NCBI GenBank assembly: GCA_038330085.1
Contig: JBBQNP010000002.1
Span: 29,293-93,292 of the forward strand
Reading direction: 5' to 3'
Source: JAEUIA01 sp038330085
GTDB lineage: Bacteria; Planctomycetota; UBA1135; GCA-002686595
Length of the DNA: 64,000 nucleotides
Shown: in pieces, positions 1 through 9,323 of the stretch
Layout of the letters: the number at the start of each line of letters is the position of its first letter
Position numbering within the stretch: position 1 is the first letter of the stretch
Position numbers and translations under genes: made by a program
The notes under the pieces: model-generated
Databases searched by the model: none
Seen by the model: the letters and a program-made list of their open reading frames with translations, nothing else
What the model was told of the DNA's origin: nothing

Positions 1-1535
1 TCGCCGTCGGAGATGTGAATGCCCGTGATCTCGTTGTCACCGTCGTTCTGGAAGCCGTTGCCGCTGATGCCGCCGAGCCCCGAGTCGATCGCGGCCGTGG
101 CGTCGCGACCCTGAGCGAGCAAACGGACGGGCGCGGGCGTCAAGACGTTGCCGTAGTCGGAGGTCGTGTCGTAGACGAACGCCGAGTCGAGCGCGTTGTG
201 TTGCCCGTGCAGCGAATCACCGCGGTCCTCGACGGCGACCAATTGCGTCGCGCTCCAGAACGCGAGGTTGTCGAACCCGGTGTGGTCGATGTCGCTGCGG
301 TAGAAGATCGACAGCGTGCCATCCGCCACAGGGGAGCCGACCGTCTTCGTCCACACGAAGAGTCCGCCGAAACCGCCGTAGGCCGCGCCCGCTTCCGTGC
401 TGGCGTTCGTGTCGCCGGTCTCGGTGAAGTAGAACTCGCCGAAGAGGCTTCCCGGGCGGAATGCGCCGTTCTCCGGACGCTTGAACGGCGTCGCATTCGC
501 CAGCTTCGCGGCCGCATTGGCGACGAACGGCAGCGTGCCGTCGATGTGCGTGTCGTGCACGGTCACCCAATGCGTCGCGAACGTCAGGCCGTACGTGTGG
601 AGGTCGAGCACGTCCTGCGAGAGGATGTCGGCGTCCGCCTGCCCGGCATGGAACACGATCGGCTGACCCGGATGCGCGATCGAGATCACCTGCAGTGCCT
701 GCAGCTTCCCGCCGCTCGTCAGGTGGGTGACGTCGTCCGGAATGTAGCGGTAGATGAAGCTGTTCGGCTGCTTCGCGTGGCTGTTCACCGCGCCCGCAGG
801 CCCACCGATGTCCTCGACGATGTAGAGGTTGCCGTCCGAGTCGTTTTGAATGCCTTCGTACCCGCCGCGACCGAGGTAGCCGGAGATGTCCTGCACGACG
901 GGCGGATAGGAAAAGCTCGCCTGCCACACGCCGCCGGAGGTGCCGTTTTCCGCAGTGAAAAGCAGCTGGCGGCAGAAAGGATCGAACGTCGAACCGTCGA
1001 ACACGGGCAGCTTGTTGCCGAAAGTGTCCTGCGTCGCGAAGAGCGTGATGCGGTGCGCGGCGTCGGCGTCCAGGTTGACGCGCGTGATGTAGCCGGCCTT
1101 GTTGCCGCTCATCGGATCGGTGTATCCGTTCTCGTGACCCTGGAAGACGAAGTGCGTGCCGTAGTCGTAGACCGCGTCCGGACCGGTCTGGCCGGGGAGG
1201 ATGAGATACGTGTTCTTGTCGGGCTCCGTCTTCGTCGCCTCGATGACCGAGCCGGGCATCTGCACCGCGCCGGGAGCGGGAGTCTGCGGCCCGTTGCCGT
1301 CGTATCCGTAGAAGGGAATGTCGACCGTCGGGTTCTCGAGCGGGGACGAGCCCCTCACGATCGCGTACTCGATCAACTCAGGCGAGAGCACGTTGGGCAC
1401 GGCGTTCCCGGTTGTCTTGGGGTTCGCGTGCGCGACTCCGGCAAACGTGTTGCCGCTCGCCTGTGCGGCCTGGGGGATTGCCAACGCCGCGGTCGTCACG
1501 GCGACGCCGAAGCAGAGTTTCCTGCCTGAGATCAT
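1..1535 (-). CDS. PhoX-like secreted phosphatase (DUF839), 3' end cut by window
   Basis: The frame stays open from an ATG at 1535 down to base 1, so about 511 codons are visible and the C-terminus lies outside the window. The first 26 residues form a Sec signal peptide (basic MISGRK start, hydrophobic core, AQA cleavage site), so the product is exported. Two features fit the DUF839/PhoX family: a segment near residues 220-235 reading GGYEGIQNDSDGNLYIVEDI, and EITGIHISDG at the window edge. PhoX enzymes are calcium- and iron-dependent alkaline phosphatases that release phosphate from organic esters. The metal ligands were not assigned individually, so the family is fairly sure but catalysis is inferred. 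No partner gene is visible. Confidence 0.8.
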   Translation of the reverse strand, partial: MISGRKLCFGVAVTTAALAIPQAAQASGNTFAGVAHANPKTTGNAVPNVLSPELIEYAIVRGSSPLENPTVDIPFYGYDGNGPQTPAPGAVQMPGSVIEATKTEPDKNTYLILPGQTGPDAVYDYGTHFVFQGHENGYTDPMSGNKAGYITRVNLDADAAHRITLFATQDTFGNKLPVFDGSTFDPFCRQLLFTAENGTSGGVWQASFSYPPVVQDISGYLGRGGYEGIQNDSDGNLYIVEDIGGPAGAVNSHAKQPNSFIYRYIPDDVTHLTSGGKLQALQVISIAHPGQPIVFHAGQADADILSQDVLDLHTYGLTFATHWVTVHDTHIDGTLPFVANAAAKLANATPFKRPENGAFRPGSLFGEFYFTETGDTNASTEAGAAYGGFGGLFVWTKTVGSPVADGTLSIFYRSDIDHTGFDNLAFWSATQLVAVEDRGDSLHGQHNALDSAFVYDTTSDYGNVLTPAPVRLLAQGRDATAAIDSGLGGISGNGFQNDGDNEITGIHISDG

Positions 1536-2182
1536 GTTGTCGTTTCCTTGGATACGAGGGGAGTCTGGACGGTCATCGATGCGCGACCGCACGAAGTGCA
1601 CCGGTCGATCGACTGCGCGCGCAACGTAGGCGCGGCGCATTGCCGTCGCGTGAACTTGCACGCAAGCGTCGGTGTAGATTTGCACGCGCGCTCTTTGCCC
1701 CATCCTTTCGCCGGGTTCATCCGCGGGTGCTACGTGCGCGCGTGAATGGGTGACGCTTGGTTGCGGGCGTGAATTTCGGGCGTGAAGTTCGTGAGCGATT
1801 CCAGCGGGTGAATTGAGAGCGCGAACGTGGCGTGCGAACTTGGCGCGACACCCGTGAGGAAGTCCACGCGCGAGGTCATGGCGCAGAGTGAGTACGTGAG
1901 CTCGATGGCCAAGTCGCGGCGAGTGCGGACTCGGATCCCGAATCGAAGCGAGGTGCGATCGGGAGTGCGCTCGCCATTCTGGAACCAGAGGGTGGTGCAG
2001 CCTCGGTCGGAACTCCGTGAGGGTCGCGCCCGGCCGTGTCCGACCCCGGCTATCGGTACGGCCGTCGACAGGGCCTGGCTCGGCCGCCCACCTTGGAATG
2101 CCACGTCGAAAGACCAGCCCCTCCCGGATCTCGCTGCGGGCCTACCCCTCCATGCTGTTCAGAAAGCCCGCTCAAATTTCAG
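1536..2182. other. intergenic region without a convincing gene
   Basis: About 650 bases separate the divergent phosphatase and TetR genes. Short open frames exist on both strands, but they are rich in Arg, Ser and Pro, lack recognisable domains and have no ribosome binding site. The stretch must hold the phosphatase promoter; no clear -35/-10 pair was identified. Confidence 0.5.
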
Positions 2183-2198
2183 TTGACTGATCGGTCAA
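2183..2198. promoter_or_regulatory. TetR operator-like palindrome
   Basis: TTGACTGATCGGTCAA is a 16-base palindrome with a single mismatched pair, ending 23 bases before the TetR start codon. Size, symmetry and place fit an autoregulatory TetR operator that would also control the efflux genes downstream. Binding is inferred. Confidence 0.65.
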
Positions 2199-2221
2199 GT
2201 CGAGTACTCTCTGACTGAACC

Positions 2222-2830
2222 ATGGGCCGCACCTCCGACACGCGCGAAAAGCTCCTCGCCGCTTCGATCGAGCTCATCTCGGCCCAGAGCTACGGCTCGG
2301 TCAGCGTCGACGACATCTGCGAGAAGGCCGGCGTCAAGAAGGGCAGCTTCTACCACTTCTTCCCCTCGAAGGAGGACCTCGCGGTCGACGCCTACGAGGC
2401 GTACTGGCAGGCCGAAGTCCAGCCCTGGTACGAGCAGACCTTCCGCCCCGACGTGGCTCCCCGCGACCGCATCGCTGCTTGGTGCGACGACAACTACCGC
2501 GAGCAAAAAGCGACGTTCGAGGCCAAAGGACATGTACCTGGCTGTCCTTTCTGCTCCATCGCCGCCGAGATGGGCACCCAGAGCGAACGCCTCCGGCTGA
2601 AGAGCGAGGAGATCCTCGGGCGCAGCTTGTTCCACATCGAGCGTACCTTGCGCGACGGTCAACGCGACGGGTCGATGCCCGGCGTGACCGACCCCGCAGC
2701 ACAGGCGCGGGCGATCGTGACCTTCGGCTTCGGCGCGATGCTGCAGGCCAAAGTGCGCAACGATCCGGAGGTCCTGCGCGACCTCAAACAACAGGTCCTC
2801 TCCCTTCTCGGAGCGACCGTTCCGGTCTGA
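2222..2830 (+). CDS. TetR/AcrR-family transcriptional repressor
   Basis: This 202-residue protein has a typical TetR N-terminal DNA-binding domain: residues 5-54 include the helix-turn-helix SVSVDDICEKAGVKKGSFYH followed by FFPSKEDL. The all-helical C-terminal half would bind a ligand and dimerise. Length is normal for the family. It lies directly upstream of an RND adaptor and pump gene on the same strand and downstream of a near-perfect palindrome, the usual layout for a drug-responsive repressor of an efflux operon. The GCPFC segment near residues 108-112 has two cysteines and could respond to electrophiles, which is speculation. The inducer cannot be read from the sequence. Confidence 0.9.
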   Translation: MGRTSDTREKLLAASIELISAQSYGSVSVDDICEKAGVKKGSFYHFFPSKEDLAVDAYEAYWQAEVQPWYEQTFRPDVAPRDRIAAWCDDNYREQKATFEAKGHVPGCPFCSIAAEMGTQSERLRLKSEEILGRSLFHIERTLRDGQRDGSMPGVTDPAAQARAIVTFGFGAMLQAKVRNDPEVLRDLKQQVLSLLGATVPV

Positions 2831-2917
2831 CTGACCCTGCCACCTGAGGCCTGCGGTCTGCAAACACTTCGTTAGACGACCAGTCCACTATTCATCGAAC
2901 CTTCGCACCATCTTGCC

Positions 2918-4099
2918 ATGAAGCTCATCCCCGTTTCGATCGCCGTTGTCCTCCTCGGTCTGGCCGCATTGCCCTTCGTCTTCGCCGCCTGCAGCGAAGC
3001 GACGGCTCAGCCCGATTCCGCGGCGTCCGCGCCGCCTGCCCCGACCGTCACCGTCGCGCCCGTCATCGAGCGTGAGATCTCGGAGTACTCCGAGTTCACC
3101 GGCCGCATCGAGGCGATCGACGACGTCGAAGTGCGCGCGCGCGTGAGCGGCCACCTCGAGGCCGTGCACTTCGAGTCCGGACAGCTCGTCAAGAAGGGCG
3201 ACGTGCTCTTCACGATCGATCCGCGCTGGCACAAGGCTGCGCTCGCCGCGACCGACGCAGCGGTCGCGCAGGCGCGTGTGCGCCTCGACAACGCGGCGCG
3301 CGAGTCGAAGCGTGCGACGGAACTGCGCGAGAGCCAGGCGATCTCGGGCGAGGAAGCCGATACGCGCCTGTCTCGGCTGGCCGAGGCGAAGGCCGGTGTG
3401 CTCGCGGCGGAAGCAGCGCGCGACACGAGTGCTCTCGACCTCGAGTTCACCACCGTGCGCGCGCCGGTCGACGGCCGCGTCGGTCGTGCGCTCGTGACGC
3501 CCGGCAACTTCGTCAGCGGCGTGCCGGCGGCGAACACGGTGCTCACGACGATCGTGTCCGTGGATCCGGTGTTCGTGTACGCCGACGTCGACGAGGGCTC
3601 GCTGCTCGTTCTCGACCGTCTGATGCGCGAGCGCGCGCTGCCCCTCGACGAGCAAGGTCGCGTGCGCGTCGAGGTCGGTCTGTCCGACGAAGATGGCTAT
3701 CCGCACGCCGGCGTGATCGAGTCGCTCGGCAACCGCCTCGACGAGGGCACGGGCACGATCCTCCTGCGCGCGATCGTGCCCAATGCGGACAGGACGCTCG
3801 TCCCGGGATTGTTCGCGCGCTTGCGCGTGCCGAGCACTTCGGTGCGCAAGACGCCGCTCGTTCCGGAGCAGGCGATCGGCACGGACCAGTCGCAGAAGTT
3901 CGTGCTCGTGCTCGGAGACGACCAGACGGTGCAGTACCGCGCCGTGAAGCTCGGTCCCGCGCTCGAAGGCCAGCGCATGGTGCGCGAGGGCCTCCACGCC
4001 GGCGAGGAGATCGTCGTGAACGGTCTGCAGCGCGTTCGTCCGGGCGTGAAGGTCACGGCCGAGCGCGAGCCGACCAAGACGGCCTCAGCGGAGCACTGA
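2918..4099 (+). CDS. RND efflux periplasmic adaptor (membrane fusion protein)
   Basis: The protein has 393 residues. Residues 1-24 are a hydrophobic signal ending in FVFAAC, so Cys25 may be lipidated and anchor the adaptor to the inner membrane; the lipobox is imperfect. A split lipoyl domain is visible: first half near residues 65-103 (VRARVSGHLEAVHFESGQLV), second half DLEFTTVRAPVDGRVG, separated by an Ala/Glu-rich coiled-coil hairpin at about 110-165. Beta-barrel and membrane-proximal domains follow. It belongs to the HlyD/AcrA group and should link the inner-membrane pump to the outer-membrane channel, both encoded in the next open frame. It follows the TetR gene by 87 bases and is probably under its control. 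Confidence 0.93.
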   Translation: MKLIPVSIAVVLLGLAALPFVFAACSEATAQPDSAASAPPAPTVTVAPVIEREISEYSEFTGRIEAIDDVEVRARVSGHLEAVHFESGQLVKKGDVLFTIDPRWHKAALAATDAAVAQARVRLDNAARESKRATELRESQAISGEEADTRLSRLAEAKAGVLAAEAARDTSALDLEFTTVRAPVDGRVGRALVTPGNFVSGVPAANTVLTTIVSVDPVFVYADVDEGSLLVLDRLMRERALPLDEQGRVRVEVGLSDEDGYPHAGVIESLGNRLDEGTGTILLRAIVPNADRTLVPGLFARLRVPSTSVRKTPLVPEQAIGTDQSQKFVLVLGDDQTVQYRAVKLGPALEGQRMVREGLHAGEEIVVNGLQRVRPGVKVTAEREPTKTASAEH

Positions 4100-4120
4100 G
4101 CGCACGTCACCCAGAGTCGG

Positions 4121-4180
4121 CGTCGCAGACCCAAGTAGCCGAGGGTCCGGCGTCACAGACCCACGTAGCCGAGGGTCCAC
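4121..4180 (+). repeat. 30-bp tandem repeat, two full copies and a partial third
   Basis: Bases 4121-4150 and 4151-4180 are the same 30-bp unit with four differences, and the first 8 or so bases of a third copy follow at 4181. It lies in the 217-base gap between the adaptor and pump genes. The unit shows no strong hairpin. It may be simple slippage or a spacer in the transcript. Confidence 0.8.
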
Positions 4181-4316
4181 CGTCGCGGACCGACGCGCCG
4201 ACCTCACAACTCTCATCCAGCCTCGCGAGCCCACACCGCTCGCCGTGCGCTGCTGATTTCGCATCTCGAGTACTCACAGCAAATTCCACACACCTGATTC
4301 CACATCCAGTCCCGTC

Positions 4317-7300
4317 ATGAACTTCTCGCACTTCTTCATCAAGCGTCCCGTCTTCGCCGGCGTGTTGAGCTTCGTCATCCTGCTGATCGGGGTGCTCGCG
4401 ATGCGCGGCCTGCCGATCAGCGAATACCCCGAGGTCGTTCCGCCGACGGTGATCGTGCGCGCGATCTACCCCGGCGCCAACCCGAAGACGATCTCGGAGA
4501 CGGTCGCGGCGCCGCTCGAGCAGGTCATCAACGGCGTCGAGCACTCGCTTTACATGACGTCGCAGGCGACGAGCGACGGCGTGATGACGCTGACGATCAC
4601 GTTCGCGCTCGGCACGAACCCCGACGACGCGCAGGTGCAGGTGCAGAACCGCGTGTCGCAGGCTCTGCCCAAGCTGCCCGAAGAAGTGAGACGCCTCGGC
4701 GTGACGACCCTCAAGTCGTCGCCCGACCTGACGATGGTCGTGCACTTGTTCTCACCCGACAACCGCTACGACGACGTGTACGTGCGCAACTACGCGTCGC
4801 TGCAGGTGAAGGACGTGCTCGCGCGCCTGCCCGGTGTCGGCGACGTGCAGTTGTTCGGCAGCGGCGACTACGCGATGCGCGTGTGGCTGGACCCGGACAA
4901 GATCGCGGCGCGCGGGCTGACGGCGAGCGACGTCGTCGCGGCGATCCGCGAGCAGAACGTGCAGGTCGCGGCCGGCGGGATCGGCCAGCCGCCGCTCGCG
5001 TCACCGGGTGAGATGCAACTGCAGATCAACACCAAGGGCCGGCTCATCGACGAAGAAGAGTTCGGCAACATCGTCGTCAAGCGCGGCACCAAGGGCGAAG
5101 AGGTGCTCTTGAAGAGCGTCGCGCGCGTCGAGCTCGGCGCCAGCGAGTACGCGCTGCGCTCCCTCCTCAACAACAAGAGGGCGGTCGCGATCCCGATCTT
5201 CCAGTCGCCCGGTAGCAACGCGATCGCCGTGTCGGACGCCGTGCGCGCGTCGATGGCGGAGCTCAAGCACAACTTTCCGCAGGGCCTCGACTACGCGATC
5301 GTCTACGACCCGACGGTGTTCGTGCGCGACTCGATCAAGGCCGTCGTCGAGACGCTGATCGAGGCGATTCTCCTGGTCGTCATCGTCGTCGTGCTCTTCC
5401 TACAGACGTGGCGCGCGAGCATCATCCCGCTCGCGGCGGTGCCCGTTTCGCTCGTCGGCACGTTCGCGGTGATGAGCGCGCTCGGGTTCGGCATCAACGC
5501 GCTGTCCTTGTTCGGCCTCGTGCTCGCGATCGGAATCGTCGTCGACGACGCGATCGTGGTCGTCGAGAACGTCGAGCGCAACATCGCGCTGGGTCTGTCA
5601 CCGATAGCGGCGACGCGACAGGCGATGAAGGAAGTGACCGGCCCAATCGTCGCGACCGCACTCGTGCTCGGTGCCGTGTTCATCCCGACCGCGTTCATCA
5701 GCGGACTGACCGGCCAGTTCTACAAGCAGTTCGCCATCACGATCGCGATCTCGACTGCGATCAGTGCGTTCAACTCGCTGACGTTGTCGCCGGCACTCAG
5801 CGCGCTCCTCTTGAAGCCGCACGGTGCCCAAGAAAAGGGAACGAAGGATTGGCTCTCGCGCGTCATGGACAAGGGCTTGGGCTGGCTCTTCCGCCCGTTC
5901 AACTGGGCCTTCGCGCGCCTCGGCCACCTGTACGGTCGCGGCGTCAGCGGCGTCATCCGCAAGGCGGCGTTCGCGCTCGTCGTGTACGTCGGCCTCGTGT
6001 TCCTCGCCGGTTGGAGCTTCAACCACGTCCCGACCGGTTTCGTGCCGACGCAGGACAAGCAGTACCTCGTCGCGTTCGCGCAATTGCCCGACGGTGCGTC
6101 GCTCGATCGCACCGAGGCCGTGATCCGGCGCATGTCGCAGATCGCGCTCGACCACGAGGGCGTGGAATCCGCCATCGCGTTCCCGGGCTTGAGCATCAAC
6201 GGCTTCACCGCCAGCCCGAACTCGGGGATCGTGTTCGTCTCGCTCAAGCCGTTCGAAGAGCGCGAGAAGCCCGAGCTCTCGGGGTTCGCGCTCGCGGGCG
6301 ATCTCAACGCCAAGTTCGCATCCATCCAGGATTCGATCGTCGCGATCTTCCCGCCGCCGCCGGTGCAAGGGCTCGGAACGATCGGCGGGTTCAAGCTGTA
6401 CGTCGAGGACCGCGGCGATCAGGGTTACGACGCGCTCTACAACGCGACGTGGCAGACGATCGGCAAGGCCGCGCAATCGCCGCAGCTCGCCGGGTTGTTC
6501 TCGACGTTCCAGGTCAACGTGCCGCAGCTCCAGGCCGACGTCGATCGCCCGAAAGCGCAGGCACAGGGCATTCCGCTCGGCAACGTGTTCGACACGATGC
6601 AGATCTACCTGGGCTCGTTGTACGTGAACGACTTCAACCGCTTCGGCCGCACGTACCAGGTCGTCGCGCAAGCCGACGAGAAGTTCCGCGACGACGCGCG
6701 CGACATCACGAAGCTGCGCACGCGCAACGACAAGGGACAGATGGTGCCGCTGAGCTCGATCGTGCACGTGCGCGAAAGCCACGGACCCGATCGCGTGATG
6801 CGCTACAACGGTTACCCCGCCGCCGAGATCAACGGCGCGCCGGCGCCGGGCACCAGCTCGGGCGAGGCCGAGCAGAAGATGGCCGCAGTCGCGGCCGAGT
6901 CGCTGCCGAAGTCCATGAAGTTCGAGTGGACCGATCTGACGTACCAGAAGATCCTCGCAGGCAACTCGGCGGTGTTCGTGTTCCCGCTCTGCATCTTGCT
7001 CGTCTTCCTCGTGCTCGCAGCGCAGTACGAGAGCTTCCGCATGCCGCTTGCGGTCATCCTGATCGTGCCGTTGTCGCTGCTCGCCGCCATGGCGGGCGTG
7101 ATGATCAAGGGCGGCGACAACAACGTCTTCACGCAGATCGGCCTGATCGTCTTGATCGGTCTGGCGGCGAAGAACGCGATCCTCATCGTCGAGTTCGCCA
7201 AGGTGAAGCAGGACGAGGGCCTCGATCCGGCTCACGCCGCCGTCGAAGCCGCGAAGCTGCGCCTGCGTCCGATCCTCATGACGAGCATCGCGTTCATCGC

Positions 7301-9029
7301 GGGCGTTTCGCCGCTGGTGACGAGCCACGGCGCTGGATCCGAGATGCGTCAGGCGATGGGCGTCGCCGTCTTCGCAGGCATGATCGGCGTGACGGTGTTC
7401 GGCTTGCTGCTGACGCCGGTGTTCTACACGGTGCTGATGCGCCTCGGACATGCACGCAAGCGCACTTCGCACGACACGAGCGCCGACCACGGGGTCCCGG
7501 AGCTCGCGACGAACGTCGCGCATGGCGGAATGGAACAGGACGTTCCGGCCCGGGCCGGCGTTGCTGGTCACGGTGCCCTCGCTCACGGCGTGCTCGTGAT
7601 CTTCGCGGGCGCGTTGCTCTTCGCAAGCTGCACCGTCGTCGGTCCCGACTACGTGCGTCCCGACGTCGCGGTTCCCGCTGCGTTCCGCGACGTGCCGCAG
7701 ACAGGTGGAGCGGGGCTCGCTTGGCAACTCGGAAACCCCGGTGACGAGATGCCGCGCGGCGAATGGTGGCACCTGTTCCGCGACGACGCGCTCGATGCGC
7801 TCGAAGCGCGCGCGGATGCAGGCAACCAGGATCTGAAGGGTGCGCTCGCGCGCATCCGCGATGCGCGCGCGTTCGTGCGTGCGACGAACGCAGATCGTTT
7901 GCCGTCCGTGTCCCTCGATCCGACGTTCGACCGCACGCACTACTCCCCCAACGCCGGCCTGGCGTTCCCGGTCGACACGGTGAACAACTACCGCGTGCCT
8001 CTCAACGCGACGTGGGAGCTCGACCTGTGGGGCCGCGTGCAACGCGAGGTCGAGTCGGCGGAGCAGAGTGCCGAGGCGCAGATCGCTGCGTTCGAATCGC
8101 TGCGGCTGATGCTGCACGCCGACGTCGCTTCGAGCTTCTTCACTCTGCGCTCGCTCGATGCGGAGCGCAGCACCCTCGATCGCACGGTCGCCCTGCGTCA
8201 ACGCGAGCTCGAGCTCTTGCGCGCGCGCCTGCGTGCCGGCGACACGACGGACCTCGACGTCGCGCGCGCAGAGTCGCAGCTCGCGAGCGCACAAGCCCAG
8301 CTCGCCGGCGTGACGCGCGCACGGAGCGAAGTGCAATCGAGCCTGGCCGTGCTGATCGGGGAACCCGCGAGCTCGTTCGAGATCGCGCCGCTCTCCGCGA
8401 ACAAGATCGAGGTGCCGACCGTCCCCTCCGGATTGCCCGGCGACCTGCTCGAGCGTCGACCCGACGTCGCGCAGGCGGAGCGCGAGCTCGCCTCCCTCAA
8501 CGCGCGCATCGGCGTGGCCGAAGCTGCGTTCTTCCCGACCGTGAGCTTGACCGGTTTCGCCGGCGTCGAGAGCCAGGACTTCGACGGCCTGTTCAACGCC
8601 TCGAGCAACATCTGGAGCATCGGTCCGAGCGTTTCGTTGCCGATCTTCCGCGGCGGTCGCAACCAAGCCAACCTGAACCGTTCGAAAGCACAGTACGAAT
8701 CAGGCGTGGCCAACTATCGCCAGAGCGTCCTCGTCGCCTTCAAGGAAGTGCAGGACGCGTTGACCGCCACGCGCCTGCTCGCCGACCAGAGCGCCGCGCT
8801 CGAACGCACGCGCGAAGCGTCGCATCGCGCGGCGGAGCTCGCGCAAAAGCGTTTCGATGCCGGGTACGTCGGCTACATCGACGTGATCGACAGCCAGCGC
8901 ACCGAGCTCGTCGCCGAGCGCGAGGCCGCGCAGGTGACGGGCTTGCGCTTCGCGAACGCCGTGCAGTTGATCAAAGCGCTCGGCGGCGGCTGGAATCGCA
9001 GCGTCCCCGCTCCCGAATTGAACGAGTGA
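4317..9029 (+). CDS. RND multidrug efflux pump fused to outer-membrane factor (AcrB-like + NodT/OprM-like)
   Basis: One uninterrupted frame of 1570 codons holds two normally separate proteins. Residues 1 to about 1042 are a full-length HAE1-type RND transporter: it starts MNFSHFFIKRPVFAGVL, has the large periplasmic loops, and carries the TM4 segment LFGLVLAIGIVVDDAIVVVE with the proton-relay aspartates. Residues 1105-1570 are a complete outer-membrane factor of the NodT family (mature length 466, usual size), beginning at Cys1105 in LLFASCTVVGPDYVRP, a normal lipobox. The ~60-residue linker includes the hydrophobic stretch HGVLVIFAGALLFA, i.e. the channel's own signal peptide. An internal ATG at 7530 (Met1072), with GGCGGA just upstream, could start the channel separately. 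Either a polyprotein is cut by lipoprotein signal peptidase or two products are made. The upstream adaptor completes the tripartite pump. Confidence 0.9.
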   Translation: MNFSHFFIKRPVFAGVLSFVILLIGVLAMRGLPISEYPEVVPPTVIVRAIYPGANPKTISETVAAPLEQVINGVEHSLYMTSQATSDGVMTLTITFALGTNPDDAQVQVQNRVSQALPKLPEEVRRLGVTTLKSSPDLTMVVHLFSPDNRYDDVYVRNYASLQVKDVLARLPGVGDVQLFGSGDYAMRVWLDPDKIAARGLTASDVVAAIREQNVQVAAGGIGQPPLASPGEMQLQINTKGRLIDEEEFGNIVVKRGTKGEEVLLKSVARVELGASEYALRSLLNNKRAVAIPIFQSPGSNAIAVSDAVRASMAELKHNFPQGLDYAIVYDPTVFVRDSIKAVVETLIEAILLVVIVVVLFLQTWRASIIPLAAVPVSLVGTFAVMSALGFGINALSLFGLVLAIGIVVDDAIVVVENVERNIALGLSPIAATRQAMKEVTGPIVATALVLGAVFIPTAFISGLTGQFYKQFAITIAISTAISAFNSLTLSPALSALLLKPHGAQEKGTKDWLSRVMDKGLGWLFRPFNWAFARLGHLYGRGVSGVIRKAAFALVVYVGLVFLAGWSFNHVPTGFVPTQDKQYLVAFAQLPDGASLDRTEAVIRRMSQIALDHEGVESAIAFPGLSINGFTASPNSGIVFVSLKPFEEREKPELSGFALAGDLNAKFASIQDSIVAIFPPPPVQGLGTIGGFKLYVEDRGDQGYDALYNATWQTIGKAAQSPQLAGLFSTFQVNVPQLQADVDRPKAQAQGIPLGNVFDTMQIYLGSLYVNDFNRFGRTYQVVAQADEKFRDDARDITKLRTRNDKGQMVPLSSIVHVRESHGPDRVMRYNGYPAAEINGAPAPGTSSGEAEQKMAAVAAESLPKSMKFEWTDLTYQKILAGNSAVFVFPLCILLVFLVLAAQYESFRMPLAVILIVPLSLLAAMAGVMIKGGDNNVFTQIGLIVLIGLAAKNAILIVEFAKVKQDEGLDPAHAAVEAAKLRLRPILMTSIAFIAGVSPLVTSHGAGSEMRQAMGVAVFAGMIGVTVFGLLLTPVFYTVLMRLGHARKRTSHDTSADHGVPELATNVAHGGMEQDVPARAGVAGHGALAHGVLVIFAGALLFASCTVVGPDYVRPDVAVPAAFRDVPQTGGAGLAWQLGNPGDEMPRGEWWHLFRDDALDALEARADAGNQDLKGALARIRDARAFVRATNADRLPSVSLDPTFDRTHYSPNAGLAFPVDTVNNYRVPLNATWELDLWGRVQREVESAEQSAEAQIAAFESLRLMLHADVASSFFTLRSLDAERSTLDRTVALRQRELELLRARLRAGDTTDLDVARAESQLASAQAQLAGVTRARSEVQSSLAVLIGEPASSFEIAPLSANKIEVPTVPSGLPGDLLERRPDVAQAERELASLNARIGVAEAAFFPTVSLTGFAGVESQDFDGLFNASSNIWSIGPSVSLPIFRGGRNQANLNRSKAQYESGVANYRQSVLVAFKEVQDALTATRLLADQSAALERTREASHRAAELAQKRFDAGYVGYIDVIDSQRTELVAEREAAQVTGLRFANAVQLIKALGGGWNRSVPAPELNE

Positions 9030-9323
9030 GTCCGACGGTCGCGTCATGCACAACTCCACCGAGCCGGGCTTGAAGTTCGTGGTTCGGCTGCGCCTTCGAA
9101 CGATGCTCTCACCCTTCTCGCAGCCGTCGCGTCCGTCGTTTGCCTGGACAATGCAGGCACGCCCACGCGCCCGCAGGGACCCCCCTTCCGCAGGCCCGGA
9201 AGGCACCTTTCGAGGGCGGGAGACTCCTATATATACGGCCCAAATCGAGGGTCGGGCGTTAGCTTGCGGCCTGTCCCGCGCCTTCGGCTCCGACCGTTTC
9301 GCCACCCTGCCAGGAATACGCAC

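Noticed and set aside
15..1529. 504-codon plus-strand open frame at the left end
   Set aside because: It is antisense to the PhoX-like gene, which has a signal peptide and family motifs; the plus-strand translation is Arg/Val-rich with no domain.
4121..4190. Possible CRISPR-like repeat
   Set aside because: The 30-bp units are directly adjacent with no spacers and there are no cas genes.
5598..8666. 1022-codon minus-strand open frame under the pump fusion
   Set aside because: High-GC shadow of the real plus-strand gene; extremely rich in Arg, Glu and His and without domains.
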